Positions 7,945 to 18,708 of a DNA stretch of 64,000 nucleotides are shown here, in pieces (within the stretch, counting starts at the first letter, position 1; every line of letters starts with the position of its first letter). A model generated the notes under the pieces. That model worked only from the letters and a program-made list of their open reading frames with translations. It was not told the origin of the DNA and made no database searches. Both the position numbers and the translations under genes were made by a program. Source of the DNA: Prevotellaceae bacterium (GTDB lineage: Bacteria > Bacteroidota > Bacteroidia > Bacteroidales > Bacteroidaceae); assembly GCA_029219385.1 (NCBI GenBank), contig JAQXTH010000006.1, positions 1 to 64,000 of the forward strand. Reading direction: 5' to 3'.

Positions 7945-10900
7945 TTAGTGAGCGGAGGAGACTTTTGTTACTCTTCCGTCGATGATATATAATCCGGCGC
8001 GGTCGACACGGTCGAGAGGCTGGCCTTGCAGGTTGTAAATTTTGCCTTTGGAGGCCGGTTTCGCAGCCGGGGCTTCGTTTATTGCCGTGGTGGTGGTGAC
8101 AATGAGAGGTATGTCGTAGATCATGCGAGTGGTGGAAAAGTCGGCATTGTCGGGCAAACGCCATGCACTGTCAAACCTGAATCTCACGAGGGTGTTGCAT
8201 TCCACCGAGGGGGCTGTGAATGAAATGCTGCCGCTCACCACGGATTGGTTTTGGGCAGAGGCAGTTCCGCGAGTGGCTATTTTTTTCTCAAACGAACCGT
8301 TGGAGTCGGCATCTATATAGGTTGAGAGGTAGCAATAACTCAGACCGTCGTTGCCCGACCATGTGATTGTGACACGTTGGCGCGGAGCGACATAGACGGG
8401 TTCGGTTTGGTGACACAATGTTGTGGGGCAGGTGGCGGTAGAGTAGATCTCAGAGGCTGTGCCGCTCCCCACAGCTGCCGTAAAAGAGTTTACATATTGT
8501 GCGTAGCTTTGAATGGTGCCCATGTCTTGGTAGTTTTCCTCGACGGTTGCCCACGGATGCCACTCGAAGTATGCCCACAACTCGGCATCGGGTGCGAGGA
8601 CATAGACGTAGGGATTTTTTGTGGAGACGGGCTCTGCTGACTTATCGCCCCAGTTCACAAAGCGATAGCCTTCGTTGGGGGTTGCTTTGAGAGTTACCGG
8701 CTCGATGGTTGTGATTTTGTTGTTGGTTGTTCCTTCAATCGCAACGCTACCGGCTTTGAGGTTGGTTGAGAAGACGCTCACGGTGCGCGGTGAGGTGATT
8801 TCGTCGGCCACAGAAACGGTGAGGTATATTTTTGTTCCATCGGTGTGGGTAACGAGCAACTTGAGTTTGTCGGGAGCATTTTCGGGTATTTGGAAAGTGA
8901 GCCCCTCGCAGGCCTCGTTGTCACCGTCGAATTTGTCGTCTTGGTTGAGGTCGGCAGAGATTGTGAAGCCCTCGTCAGAGTTGATTTGTAGGGGCAGGGT
9001 GAAACTGCTGTTGCGATATACTGTGAAGAGGTCTTCTTCGGTCAGTGTTGTGGTGGCGATAATGCGCCTGATATAGAAAGTGGTGTTTCCGGCTTTGAGT
9101 GGCACGATGTATTTGGGCAGTATCTTTTTCACCACTTCGCGAGTGTCGCCCTCGGGTGTGGGCGAATAGGTGCGTGTTTGTTTTGTGGTGGTTTTTTGGG
9201 CGAGGGTATAGTCAATGGTGAGGTTGTGGGCCCATTCCCAGTCGTGGAAGAACCAACCGCCGGCGGGGGCAGTCATGTTGTGGTCAAACCAGTATTTCCA
9301 ACGTGGATAGTAGAAATCTTTCAACATTCCGCTCCATGCGCGATAGGAATAGTCTCTCAGTCCGCCTTGCTCGGAGGAGGTATAGTCGCCCCATGTGGTG
9401 ATGAGTGTGCGGGCATTGTCGAGTTCGAGCCAGTCGCGGTCGGCATCGGTGGTTCCTTCGATTTCATCGGCTATGTCGCGAGCCATTTGTGTCCAGTGGC
9501 CGAGGCGGAAGTTTTCGTTTGTGGCGAGCAAGGTGTCAATGTCGAGAATAAGCGAGAGGAAAGCATCGCGCCTGATGTTGAAATTATCGGTGCTGACAGA
9601 GTTTTTGATGCTACTGAGCAGTTCTTTGGCATAGTCGCTGAGTGCCTGGCGTGATATTTCAATGAGGTCGTATTGATAGTTTGGGTGGTCGATGTCGGCA
9701 TTGAGCAAAGAGTATGCGGCTTTGACCACTGCATCGGTGGCATAGAATATTTCTGTGCCACCCCAGCTCGAAACAGCATAGACATCGAGTGAGGGTCGGG
9801 CGCAATAAACAGCCTCGTGGGGACCTTGCAGGGCGGAGGTGCAGTTTAGGGCAGTGGTGCGCAGACACTCCCATGCCTCGCGTGCGTCGGCATTGTCTTG
9901 GCCATAGCGTGCAATCGTGTAGTCGCTGAGCCATTCTTGTGCATTGGCAGGTGCACTATCCATCCAAGGCAGTTCGTAGAGGTTGTCGTAAATCACAGGC
10001 ACTTGCTCTATGGCTTCGGGTGTCGCACCGATACCATTTAGAGAGGGGTATTTTGATTTGTAGGCAAAGAAGTCTTTCATTTGTTTGTCAAGACGCCCCA
10101 TAAAGCCTGAGCGTCCGCCAAAATTGGAGATGGTGCAATAGAGAGATATTTGGGGAGCATAGCCATTATAATAATCGAAGGCGGGGCTGCCATCACTGAA
10201 AAGGTCGAGCACCAATAAACGACCTGCCGGCACGGCATTGAGCGAGGTGGCTTGATGGGAGGCCCATTGCCATTGTTGTATCACCCATTGTGTGGTGGAT
10301 CCACAGTTGTCATTCATCGCATTAAAGATTGCAGTGTAGCCTTCTGCATATTTGCCCGATGAAATGCGGCCTCCTTCGTGGAAGGGGTCCATTGAGTAAT
10401 ATCGGCTTGTGCCCATAACTTTTTTGAGCGTGGCATAGTATTTTTTTGCTACATCGGCAAAATCTTTTGAAGTGGGGTCGAGAATGAAAGGGCGTTGAAA
10501 ACCGCACCATCCACCTTGAGATTCGGCAGCAATGCCGGTTTTGGAGGTGAAGTCGTGGGGCACCATGCCACTGAAGCCGGGCAACACGGGTTCGATGCCC
10601 AGTTCGCGCTCTCGAGCAAGGATTTTTGTGGCGAGTTGTTGCTGTCGTGTGTACCACCATTCGGGGTTGGGACCTCCCCAGCCTTCGAGATTGTTCATGC
10701 CAAACCAGGCTTGGAAACAAGGACCGGCTACAAAGGCGTTGGCCTCGTCGGTGGTGTAGCCATAGTTGTCGATGAGAAAATCGCGCCAAACAACTTCGAG
10801 CCCCACGATTTGCAGTGGCATATTGATTCCGTGGAGGGCCATCCAGTCTATTTCTTTTTGCCAGCGATCCCATGTCCATGTTGACATGGAGTAGCTGAAA

Positions 10901-11295
10901 GTGCAATAGTTGAGGTAGTAGCGCAAGTCAACGTTGGCAGTGTGGCTTTCGGCAGAGGTGGGCAGAGGCAGTTGTGTGTTGGAAAGATCTGTTGTCAGAT
11001 TGTTCCACGAAATGTTTACATGGGCATAGTGGTTGAGATACCAGTTGATGCCCGTGGTGAGTGCACTCATGGTAGAGGCTTTCACGAGAGGTTTGTCTCC
11101 GTCGCAGTCAATGGTGAATGTTTCTTTGTCGGTCATCTCGGTGTCGAGTATGACGGTGAATTTCTCGCTGTCGATGTTTGCCACACGTTTAAGCAGTGAT
11201 ACGACAGATTCGGGATTGACAGTCACTTCTGCTTTGGCAAGGCAAAGGCTCAGAGAGAGAAGCAACAGTGAGGAGAAGAGTTTGTTGATGTTCAT
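7945..11295 (-). CDS. GH89 alpha-N-acetylglucosaminidase (NAGLU family), exported
   Basis: The 1116-aa protein removes terminal alpha-linked GlcNAc, as in mucin alpha1,4-GlcNAc caps or heparan-type chains. After a signal peptide (about 1-22) it shows the GH89 N-domain and catalytic region: WDRWQKEIDWMALHGIN (142-158), GPCFQAWFGMNNLEGWGGP (191-209), and candidate catalytic glutamates in DPFHEGG (E307) and GATPEAIEQ (E427), matching the family positions. Human NAGLU is about 740 aa; the extra C-terminal 370 residues include an InlB-like bacterial repeat (YRFVNWGD region) and end with a sorting-like IYNLQGQPL...AGLYIIDGR. It starts 25 nt after tamL and is followed by GH20 after 42 nt. Confidence 0.94.
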   Translation of the reverse strand: MNINKLFSSLLLLSLSLCLAKAEVTVNPESVVSLLKRVANIDSEKFTVILDTEMTDKETFTIDCDGDKPLVKASTMSALTTGINWYLNHYAHVNISWNNLTTDLSNTQLPLPTSAESHTANVDLRYYLNYCTFSYSMSTWTWDRWQKEIDWMALHGINMPLQIVGLEVVWRDFLIDNYGYTTDEANAFVAGPCFQAWFGMNNLEGWGGPNPEWWYTRQQQLATKILARERELGIEPVLPGFSGMVPHDFTSKTGIAAESQGGWCGFQRPFILDPTSKDFADVAKKYYATLKKVMGTSRYYSMDPFHEGGRISSGKYAEGYTAIFNAMNDNCGSTTQWVIQQWQWASHQATSLNAVPAGRLLVLDLFSDGSPAFDYYNGYAPQISLYCTISNFGGRSGFMGRLDKQMKDFFAYKSKYPSLNGIGATPEAIEQVPVIYDNLYELPWMDSAPANAQEWLSDYTIARYGQDNADAREAWECLRTTALNCTSALQGPHEAVYCARPSLDVYAVSSWGGTEIFYATDAVVKAAYSLLNADIDHPNYQYDLIEISRQALSDYAKELLSSIKNSVSTDNFNIRRDAFLSLILDIDTLLATNENFRLGHWTQMARDIADEIEGTTDADRDWLELDNARTLITTWGDYTSSEQGGLRDYSYRAWSGMLKDFYYPRWKYWFDHNMTAPAGGWFFHDWEWAHNLTIDYTLAQKTTTKQTRTYSPTPEGDTREVVKKILPKYIVPLKAGNTTFYIRRIIATTTLTEEDLFTVYRNSSFTLPLQINSDEGFTISADLNQDDKFDGDNEACEGLTFQIPENAPDKLKLLVTHTDGTKIYLTVSVADEITSPRTVSVFSTNLKAGSVAIEGTTNNKITTIEPVTLKATPNEGYRFVNWGDKSAEPVSTKNPYVYVLAPDAELWAYFEWHPWATVEENYQDMGTIQSYAQYVNSFTAAVGSGTASEIYSTATCPTTLCHQTEPVYVAPRQRVTITWSGNDGLSYCYLSTYIDADSNGSFEKKIATRGTASAQNQSVVSGSISFTAPSVECNTLVRFRFDSAWRLPDNADFSTTRMIYDIPLIVTTTTAINEAPAAKPASKGKIYNLQGQPLDRVDRAGLYIIDGRVTKVSSAH

Positions 11296-11320
11296 AGTTA
11301 TATTGTTTTTATTGTTTGTT

Positions 11321-13813
11321 TTAGAAAGGATAGCCTATGGCGAAATGAAGGGCGAAGCGGTCGGAGAGACGGCCGGTGTCAAAATATCCGCTGTGTTGCG
11401 AAGCAGGGTCGTGGAGAGCAACTCCGAGATCGAGGCGCACCACGATAAAGTCGAGGTCGTAGCGAATGCCGACCCCTGTGCCGAGAGCGAGGTCTTGGGC
11501 GAAATCCGGCAGGTGGAATGAGCCTCCGGGCCGCGTTTCATCGCTTCTTATGAGCCATACGTTGCCGGCATCGGCAAACAGCGCGCCCGAGAGCGAACCA
11601 AACATGGGGAAACGCAGTTCAATGTTGCCCTCTAATTTTAAGTCGCCCGTTTGGTCCATATAGGAGTATTTGCGCCCACGGCTCACGAAGCGTCCGGGGC
11701 CAACGGTGCGTATGGTGAACGCTCTGACACTGTTGGCTCCGCCCACATAGAATTGGTCGCTGTATGGCACTATCGTAGAGTTGCCATAGGAGTATGCAAT
11801 GCCTGCCATGAGGCGTGAAACCAGGCTTGTCTTGCCCGACAGCTTAATCGTTTTGCGAAAATCGCTCGAAACTTTGATGAACTGTGCAAAAGGATTGTTA
11901 AATACCTTTTTGTCTTTCTCTGAGAACTTTTGACCCGAAATGGCACATATTGCAGAAGTGAAAGCTCCGGCTTCCTTTATGGAGAATTGCCAGGCAACGG
12001 GGTTGCGTTTGTTTTTAGGGGAAGTGTAATAATAGGAGTATTGTATGGCAGGCACAAATCTGTCTTTCAATGAGATGGCTAACGAGGGGGTGGCTTGCAG
12101 AATGGAGTCAAACTCGTAGGTGGTGCGGATAAGTTTGTCAAACGATAGCGAAATGGGGGTCAACTCGTGGCGCGAGGTGAGGTTTTTGCGCCAGGTGTAA
12201 GAGAGGTCGGTCCTTAGTGAAAAGAGATTGTAAAATCCCGAGCGGTTGAGCCAATCGGTGGAGAATGAAACACTCGTTGTTGCGGGGAAACGCAATTTGC
12301 GCGATTTCATGCCCGGCAAGATAAATCGCGGAATGTCGAGTGAGACTTTTGTGCCAACTTCGTAGGAATTGAAGAGTGCCCCTTTTTGATTTTTCTCAAG
12401 GTTAGTCTTCCATTCGTATGAGCCGAAAAGTTTAAACGACAGCAGTTCGGCACGTTTGAACGCATTTTTCTTCTTTAAGGCGAATGACAAGCCCGGTCCG
12501 ATGCGCTCGTTGTTGCGCTCTGTTACGTTGACTTCAAAATCTGTGTTGTATTTTTTGTCGAGCATTGCGTTGACCCACAAATCAAGGGTGTCGCAAGTCT
12601 GTGTGGTGTCGCGCGGCACATATTTGAGCGATATTTGTGAGAAGATGCCGAGTTCGCTTAGGAGTTGTTGGGTTTTGTCTTGGTCATCATATCGGTAGAG
12701 ACGCCCTTGGCGATGTAGCACATTGCGCAACAAAACTCCGACTTTAACAGGTTGTTTTTTGCCCGAATAGTAATATGTGCCGTTGCCACGGCGCAGTTTT
12801 TGCTGATTAAGAATTGTGTCGCCGGGTTCTTTTAATACGGTGAATGTTGTGCGACCGATATACCAAGGCTTTATGTACTTTTTTGGAAGATTGGGGTTGG
12901 GCTGCATTCTCAACTGCACTTTGAATGGTTTGGCCACAGTGTCGGCTTTGAATGTGGCCGACGAGGGTTGGTAGTAATAATAGCCCTCGTTTCGCAAAAG
13001 GGTGGCAATGCGTGATTGTTCATTATTGAGTGTGATGGCAGAGAATGGAAGTCCGTGTTTGAGAAAACTCTCGGTGCGCGAAGCTTGTATGAGACTGTCG
13101 GCCTTGCCGGTAAATCCGAGAAATTCCACTGAGTCTATGCGAAACACGCGGCCGGTGTGAATGTTGTAGTTTATTTTTGCCATTCGTTTTTTTCTGTCGG
13201 TATGGGTGAGTGAAAAATCTGCATAGCCGTGAAAATAGCCGTAGTTACGCAACACGTTGTTGGCAACTTTTACGCGTGTTTCGGGATTAACAGTGGAGAT
13301 GAGAACAGGCTCGCTGCCAATGGTTTTGTAGAGATATTTTGAAACCCCATTTTTTGATTGTCCCCATGCGTTGTAGGCCCAGAGGCCGATGGGCAGGGGG
13401 GTGCGATAATATGAACTGCCGAAGAAGGCATTGTTTGGCGGACAGTCGAACACGGCATCCATTTCTTCGCGCAGCACTTCTATTACGGCATCTTCTTGTT
13501 CTTTTGCAAGGCGCATGGAGTCGCGTTCTTGAATTGTGATTTGGGCAGGAGAGGTGGTGGTGGCACCGGCATTGATTGTTGTGTTGATACCATTTAAAGC
13601 ATTTGAAACTTTGTCTACGGCATCGGCAATGGCCACAATCACTCCGCCAACATATTTGGAATCGCCTTTTTGGTATTTGTCGCCCTGGTCTACAAAACTG
13701 ATTGACTGTATGCCGGTGTAGAGTGTTTCGCCCTCGGGCAGTTTGTCAGTGGTCGAACAGGCCGAGAGAATAGAAATGGAGATGAGAATATATAGATAAT
13801 GTATTGGTTTCAT
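11321..13813 (-). CDS. tamL: TamL: lipoprotein-type BamA/TamA-family outer-membrane assembly protein
   Basis: This 830-aa Omp85 protein forms the outer-membrane half of the translocation and assembly module. The N terminus is a lipoprotein signal with a cysteine at about residue 19 (ILSACS), which is the feature that separates Bacteroidota TamL from proteobacterial TamA. POTRA-like segments follow (about 30-400) and then the 16-strand beta-barrel of the surface antigen family, ending in the typical C-terminal aromatic residue (IGYPF). The ATG overlaps the TGA of tamB by 4 nt, so the two are translationally coupled, as expected for a TamA/TamB pair. Confidence 0.9.
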   Translation of the reverse strand: MKPIHYLYILISISILSACSTTDKLPEGETLYTGIQSISFVDQGDKYQKGDSKYVGGVIVAIADAVDKVSNALNGINTTINAGATTTSPAQITIQERDSMRLAKEQEDAVIEVLREEMDAVFDCPPNNAFFGSSYYRTPLPIGLWAYNAWGQSKNGVSKYLYKTIGSEPVLISTVNPETRVKVANNVLRNYGYFHGYADFSLTHTDRKKRMAKINYNIHTGRVFRIDSVEFLGFTGKADSLIQASRTESFLKHGLPFSAITLNNEQSRIATLLRNEGYYYYQPSSATFKADTVAKPFKVQLRMQPNPNLPKKYIKPWYIGRTTFTVLKEPGDTILNQQKLRRGNGTYYYSGKKQPVKVGVLLRNVLHRQGRLYRYDDQDKTQQLLSELGIFSQISLKYVPRDTTQTCDTLDLWVNAMLDKKYNTDFEVNVTERNNERIGPGLSFALKKKNAFKRAELLSFKLFGSYEWKTNLEKNQKGALFNSYEVGTKVSLDIPRFILPGMKSRKLRFPATTSVSFSTDWLNRSGFYNLFSLRTDLSYTWRKNLTSRHELTPISLSFDKLIRTTYEFDSILQATPSLAISLKDRFVPAIQYSYYYTSPKNKRNPVAWQFSIKEAGAFTSAICAISGQKFSEKDKKVFNNPFAQFIKVSSDFRKTIKLSGKTSLVSRLMAGIAYSYGNSTIVPYSDQFYVGGANSVRAFTIRTVGPGRFVSRGRKYSYMDQTGDLKLEGNIELRFPMFGSLSGALFADAGNVWLIRSDETRPGGSFHLPDFAQDLALGTGVGIRYDLDFIVVRLDLGVALHDPASQHSGYFDTGRLSDRFALHFAIGYPF

Positions 13814-16800
13814 TTTTTCTTTTTCTTGAATATCAGTAAGTCGCCGAAGTGATTCGTTTTGCGGCGCATGATATAGCCTGCACCTGCCGATGAGTAGTTG
13901 CCTTCGAGTGGGTCGTAGGTGTCGTTGTCGTAGAATACGCGGATATAGCGTGAACTATTGTCGTCAAGACGGTATTCAAACGAGATGTTGTCGATAAAAC
14001 TTTGGGAAGAGGTGTTGTTGGTGGCTCCGGTGGTGACTTTTCCGCCCAACACAAATGTTATGCGGTCGTTCCATAGTTTTTTGGAGAATTGGAATGTGTA
14101 GTCTGTTTGTGTTTCACCGGTCGAGGTTGTGTTGCCTTCCACTCCAACACTGATATCGATGGTTTTCAGTGCACTGCCGGCAATGTTTTGTATCTCGTTT
14201 TCAAGGAAAGCGTTGAGGGCATTTGTTGCTTTGAAACCTGCTTTGTTGGCGGTTGACGCATACATTCCGGTGGCGAGCATCGTGATGGCGAGTTTGTTTT
14301 TGGCCTCTTTAGATAATGTTGCGAGTTCGTTTTGCACTTCGAGGTCTTCGGGTGCTTCAATAAGGAACTCAATGCCCATGTCAGACAGCTGGCGAGTTAT
14401 GGACACACCGACTTTGAATGTCACCATACGACTGTGGTCGTTGTCGTCGGTTACGGCTGCCTTGGTGGTTTCGAGGGCAGTGATGTTGAGCGTTGGGTTT
14501 GTTGGGTCACCGTTGAAAAGAATATGGTTGCCTTCGGTGAAAGTAAATGTTTTGAGGGGAATGAATGGCAGGGTGTATTTCATTTCGCCACTATTGATAT
14601 TAAACCGTCCGTTTAGGGCTATTTCGCCCGAAGGGAATATTTGCATTGTGAGATCGCCTCCACCGGTGCAATTCACATAACTTTTTCCATCGGCACTTAA
14701 TTCGCAGTGAAGCCGTGCTTGTTCGCTGACACCGATTTTGAGTATCACGAATGTGCCGCTTAATGGCATTTGTTGTTCCTCTTCTTCATGTTGACTGTCG
14801 GTGAAGTTTGTAAACTCAACGAGACCGTTGAATTGGTCTTCCACTTGCAGGGGGGTATCGATCATCACGTATGTCACGTTTGTCTTGTCGAGCACGTTGA
14901 GTTCACCGCGCAACACTATGAGTTCGCCCCGGTTCTTCATGGTGGCATTGAAATCTACAAAGACTTTGCCATAGACCATTGATTTCTTTGTTTTGCGAGC
15001 GTTGATAATCTCAAAATCGTTGGCATTGATGTTGAGGTCGATGTCCATGCCGCTGAAGTTGCCTAAGTCAATGCTTCCGTCCACTATGAGAGGATTTTCT
15101 CCGGTGGACTTGAAGGCAGTCTTGTCAAAAATAATTTTTCCGTTTTTGATGCTTATGGTTTTGTTTTCCATTGCGAGGTCATAACCATAGAGCTCGGAAT
15201 AGGCGTGAATGGAGTCGGGTTGTAGTTCTCCGTTGAGTTTCAGATTGTTGAGTGGCCCGGCAAGGCTAATTTCTCCGTTAAGGTGGCCTTTCAGTCCTAT
15301 CGTGCCGTCTTCGCCCATTATGGGATTGAGCAAATTGCAAGGCAGTTTGTCAAGGGTGAGTGTGGCATTTAGCACGTCGGCAGCAACAATGCCAAGAGAG
15401 TCTGTTGCGTCGGGCATATCGTTGTAGTGACCATCGAGAACGGCTATCTCCCTACCGGCATTAAGAATTTGAGCCATCACATAGTGACCATTGTCTTCAG
15501 GCATATAGAATAGTTCGAGACCGAGTGAGCCGAGCGGGGTTCCTTCATATTGCAGTTTTGTTGTTTCAATCGCGCCAACAGCTGTGAAGGTGTTGTTTTC
15601 TTTCAAGACATGGATGTCTCCACTCACAAAACCTGCCATTTTGGGCATATAAGGCACAACGCTTGACACGTCGCGCAGGTTGAGGTGGTTTATGCTGAGT
15701 GTCACGTCTTGGTTGGCAGTGGTGTCGGTGGGCATGGAGAAGAGCCTGAGCGCAGTATTGTCGTCGGCCAACAGGTTTACGTTGGCTGTTATAACCTTGT
15801 TAGAGTCAATGGCAATAAAGTTGTCGCTATTTACTTTGAATTTTCTGTATGCAATGGTAGACACTTCGGGTATCAGGCAGAGAGAAATGCCACCGCTATG
15901 GTCAAAAGTAGCGCGTGTGCCAATATTGAGACCTTCGCGACCGGTTGCGTCGACAAAGCGTGCGAGTATGGAAAATCCGTTGTGAAGCAGTGCTCCGTCG
16001 AGAGAGGCGGAAAATCTGTTGGGGTTTTTGCGTTTGGAGTTTTTGATGTCGGCATGGAGGTTAAGATCCTCTTTGTTTTGGGTGATGTTTATTTTTGAGT
16101 GTTCGAGCAGCACATTTCCTTTTTGCAGGTTGACAATGGAGAGTTCTGCATTTATTCCATGAGCTTTGTCGGTGGTTATGTCTGTTGAAAGAGAATCAAA
16201 AGAACAGTCTTTGAGCGAGAGAATTTGTTGCAGAGGATTATTGTGTGTGGCTTTGATGGCAAGGTGAGTTTGAGGCAACAGGTTTTTGAGTGTGTCGGGG
16301 TTGAGTTTTCTGTCGGCAAATTGTGTGGCGAGTTGGGTAGTGTAGTTTTGCAAATCAGAGAGAATACTTTCGATGTGTTGTGGTGAATAGAGACTTGCGT
16401 TCATGTCGCCTGAGTTGAGTGAAAACCGTGTCTCGTTATTGTTTGTGGTGAGGTCAAGGTGCAGGTTGCCGCCGGGATAGCCTTTTGTGGAGGTCATGGC
16501 GTTGAGAGGGTCGATAGTGCCGTTGAGTGAAATAGCATTGTTTTTGTTGTCGATGCTTGCTTTGATGTCGATGCCCATGATGAGGCTAAGGTCATCGGTT
16601 TGTGTCTCATTGTTTTCGGCTCCGAAGTTGAGTGAAAGTTGGTCAACGTTGCCCACAAGGGATAAGTCGATGATGTCTTTGGCTTGTTGCACATCAAGAT
16701 TGAGTGTGGCTTTAAGCCAAGAGTTGTCGGCAGTGATGTCGGCCTGTGTGTTTCCTCCCTTAATTTTTGTGGAGAGGTTTATGTTGTTGAGAGGAATGTC

Positions 16801-18462
16801 GTTGTAGGCAAAGTTGTTAATGTTGATTGCAGCGTCGAGCGAGGTGGTGCGTGAGGTGAAGTCGGTGCCGTGGCCTTTGATTTTAATCGACGATGTGAGT
16901 GGTGATAAATTCATGCCTCTCAAAAAGGCTTGCAGGGGAAAGCGGTCAGCAATAAGAGTGGCGGAATATGAATTGTTGTCAGTGTTGTATTTGCCATTGA
17001 TGCTTAACTTTCCTTTTCCACAATAAATAGTGTTTTTGGATAAGGAGTATGTGTTGCCGTTTATATTTATGTCGCCACCGAGTTGGAGGCCGGCGGGTAT
17101 GCTTATGGTTTGTCTAAGGTCGCGAGGAATGAGGCCGTTAATGAAAGTTGCGTTTTTGAGAGAGGAGGAGTAGTGAAGTTGTCCGTTGCGTTGACGGGAG
17201 TCGAATATCTTGTTTACAATACCGTGAAGCCTCAAATCAAGATTTTCGGTCATGGTAATGTTGCAATAGTCGAGTTCAAGATTGTCGGCCGACCCTTGTG
17301 CTCTGAGTTTTACCTCAATATTTTTTGAGGGGAAATGGTCGAATATGTCGTTGAGTGTGTTTGATGTGGCAAGGTTTATGTCTTGTTTGCCTATTTCTCC
17401 GTTGAGTTTTATTTCAAGTTTGTCGTGAGGATTGTTGCTGAGGGCAGAGAATGGCAGCAACACTGTTGCATCGAGTTTTGAGTGGGGCGTCTCAATGTGT
17501 GTGTCGTTGAGGTTAATGCGTGTGGAGTCGTAGTGTAGTTTGGTGGAGAGTCTGTTGATTGTCAGCCCACATTGTTCGGCGAGGGCAAGGCGGTTGATGT
17601 CGGCGTTGATACCTTTGTTGTCGAAACAGAAATCAGAGACATCGAGTGAGAGCGATGTGAGCAAAATGTGGTTAGTGTCGAGTGGTCGCGGAGTGTTTGT
17701 TGTGTCAAACGGGATATGGCTGATGTCGTAGTTTATCTTGCGCGCACCCAGAGAGGTGTTTTCTATTCTGTAAATGTTTTTTTTGAGGTCGAGGATAGTG
17801 TTGTTTGCTGTCAGTCGGGCGACATTGCCACCCACGTTTATCGTGTCGCCGGGCGTGTGGAGACAGAATTGTGTATCGGATATGTCTATCTTGTTGAGTT
17901 TTATTAACCAAGGAGAGGGTTTGGAGGTGGTGGTGTCTTGTTGGGCGGTGTCGCTCAGGGTGATGTTGATGTCTGCTTTTTGAAATCTCACCTTGTTGAT
18001 GTCTATATGATTTTTATCAAGGTCGCAAATTGCAGGTTTGTCGATTGCCAGAAGATTGAAACGACCATCGATGTTTATGTCACTAACAAGATCTTTGGTG
18101 TTGAGACGTGTTTTGTGAAGTTCAAATCCGTTGAGTTCTATTTTTTTCTCAATCAGAGGTAATAATTTTACGTCGAGCAAAAGTTGTTGAGCAGCCACAA
18201 TGGTGTCGCCACGGTCGGTTGCACTCATGTTGTCAATGAGCAGGTCGAGTGGAAAGGAAAGCCTTATTTTTGAGATTTTAATGTCCAAACCGGTTTCGCG
18301 ACTAAGAACTTCTGTGGTTTTGTTTTTTATAATTTGTTGCACGGGCGGCAGATATACGACTATGGCCAATAACAAAAAAAGCATAACAATGCTCAGCGCA
18401 ATAAACGCAGAGCATCGAAATGCTTTTTTCAATATTTTCTTTATTCTTGTTTTAAATTTCAT
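13810..18462 (-). CDS. tamB: TamB: inner-membrane translocation/assembly module protein (DUF490, AsmA-like)
   Basis: The 1550-aa protein has one N-terminal membrane anchor (about 17-38), a very long periplasmic region of AsmA-like repetitive beta strands, and the TamB/DUF490 C-terminal domain (about the last 400 residues, with KLWNDRITFVLGGKV near the end). It would span the periplasm as a hydrophobic groove and deliver lipids or outer-membrane proteins to TamL. It ends with a run of lysines. tamL overlaps its stop codon by 4 nt. A -7 box (18470-18477) lies 8 nt upstream of the ATG and another (TAACTTTG, 18623-18630 on the minus strand) lies farther out. Confidence 0.93.
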   Translation of the reverse strand: MKFKTRIKKILKKAFRCSAFIALSIVMLFLLLAIVVYLPPVQQIIKNKTTEVLSRETGLDIKISKIRLSFPLDLLIDNMSATDRGDTIVAAQQLLLDVKLLPLIEKKIELNGFELHKTRLNTKDLVSDINIDGRFNLLAIDKPAICDLDKNHIDINKVRFQKADINITLSDTAQQDTTTSKPSPWLIKLNKIDISDTQFCLHTPGDTINVGGNVARLTANNTILDLKKNIYRIENTSLGARKINYDISHIPFDTTNTPRPLDTNHILLTSLSLDVSDFCFDNKGINADINRLALAEQCGLTINRLSTKLHYDSTRINLNDTHIETPHSKLDATVLLPFSALSNNPHDKLEIKLNGEIGKQDINLATSNTLNDIFDHFPSKNIEVKLRAQGSADNLELDYCNITMTENLDLRLHGIVNKIFDSRQRNGQLHYSSSLKNATFINGLIPRDLRQTISIPAGLQLGGDININGNTYSLSKNTIYCGKGKLSINGKYNTDNNSYSATLIADRFPLQAFLRGMNLSPLTSSIKIKGHGTDFTSRTTSLDAAININNFAYNDIPLNNINLSTKIKGGNTQADITADNSWLKATLNLDVQQAKDIIDLSLVGNVDQLSLNFGAENNETQTDDLSLIMGIDIKASIDNKNNAISLNGTIDPLNAMTSTKGYPGGNLHLDLTTNNNETRFSLNSGDMNASLYSPQHIESILSDLQNYTTQLATQFADRKLNPDTLKNLLPQTHLAIKATHNNPLQQILSLKDCSFDSLSTDITTDKAHGINAELSIVNLQKGNVLLEHSKINITQNKEDLNLHADIKNSKRKNPNRFSASLDGALLHNGFSILARFVDATGREGLNIGTRATFDHSGGISLCLIPEVSTIAYRKFKVNSDNFIAIDSNKVITANVNLLADDNTALRLFSMPTDTTANQDVTLSINHLNLRDVSSVVPYMPKMAGFVSGDIHVLKENNTFTAVGAIETTKLQYEGTPLGSLGLELFYMPEDNGHYVMAQILNAGREIAVLDGHYNDMPDATDSLGIVAADVLNATLTLDKLPCNLLNPIMGEDGTIGLKGHLNGEISLAGPLNNLKLNGELQPDSIHAYSELYGYDLAMENKTISIKNGKIIFDKTAFKSTGENPLIVDGSIDLGNFSGMDIDLNINANDFEIINARKTKKSMVYGKVFVDFNATMKNRGELIVLRGELNVLDKTNVTYVMIDTPLQVEDQFNGLVEFTNFTDSQHEEEEQQMPLSGTFVILKIGVSEQARLHCELSADGKSYVNCTGGGDLTMQIFPSGEIALNGRFNINSGEMKYTLPFIPLKTFTFTEGNHILFNGDPTNPTLNITALETTKAAVTDDNDHSRMVTFKVGVSITRQLSDMGIEFLIEAPEDLEVQNELATLSKEAKNKLAITMLATGMYASTANKAGFKATNALNAFLENEIQNIAGSALKTIDISVGVEGNTTSTGETQTDYTFQFSKKLWNDRITFVLGGKVTTGATNNTSSQSFIDNISFEYRLDDNSSRYIRVFYDNDTYDPLEGNYSSAGAGYIMRRKTNHFGDLLIFKKKKK

Positions 18463-18469
18463 AGTGAGG

Positions 18470-18477
18470 CAAAAATA
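18470..18477 (-). promoter_or_regulatory. candidate -7 box of the tamB promoter
   Basis: Minus-strand TATTTTTG matches TAnnTTTG but would leave almost no leader. A second match, TAACTTTG at 18623-18630, would give a leader of about 150 nt. Which is used cannot be told from sequence. Confidence 0.35.
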
Positions 18478-18708
18478 AACAAAAAATTGCAGATATGTTG
18501 TTAAAGACTTAGTTTTTTAGTGTTGGTTTTGTCGAAAAGAGGTGAAGAGCGATAAAGATTATACAAGAAAATGTGGTGTAGACTTCATTGTAGACGAAAT
18601 AGTGGAAAAATGTTGTTTGTTGCAAAGTTAGTGTTTTGGCTGAGAAAAAGGGTGTTTAGTGGTGAAATATTATTATCTTCGCACAATAGAACTAAAAAAA
18701 TCAATATT

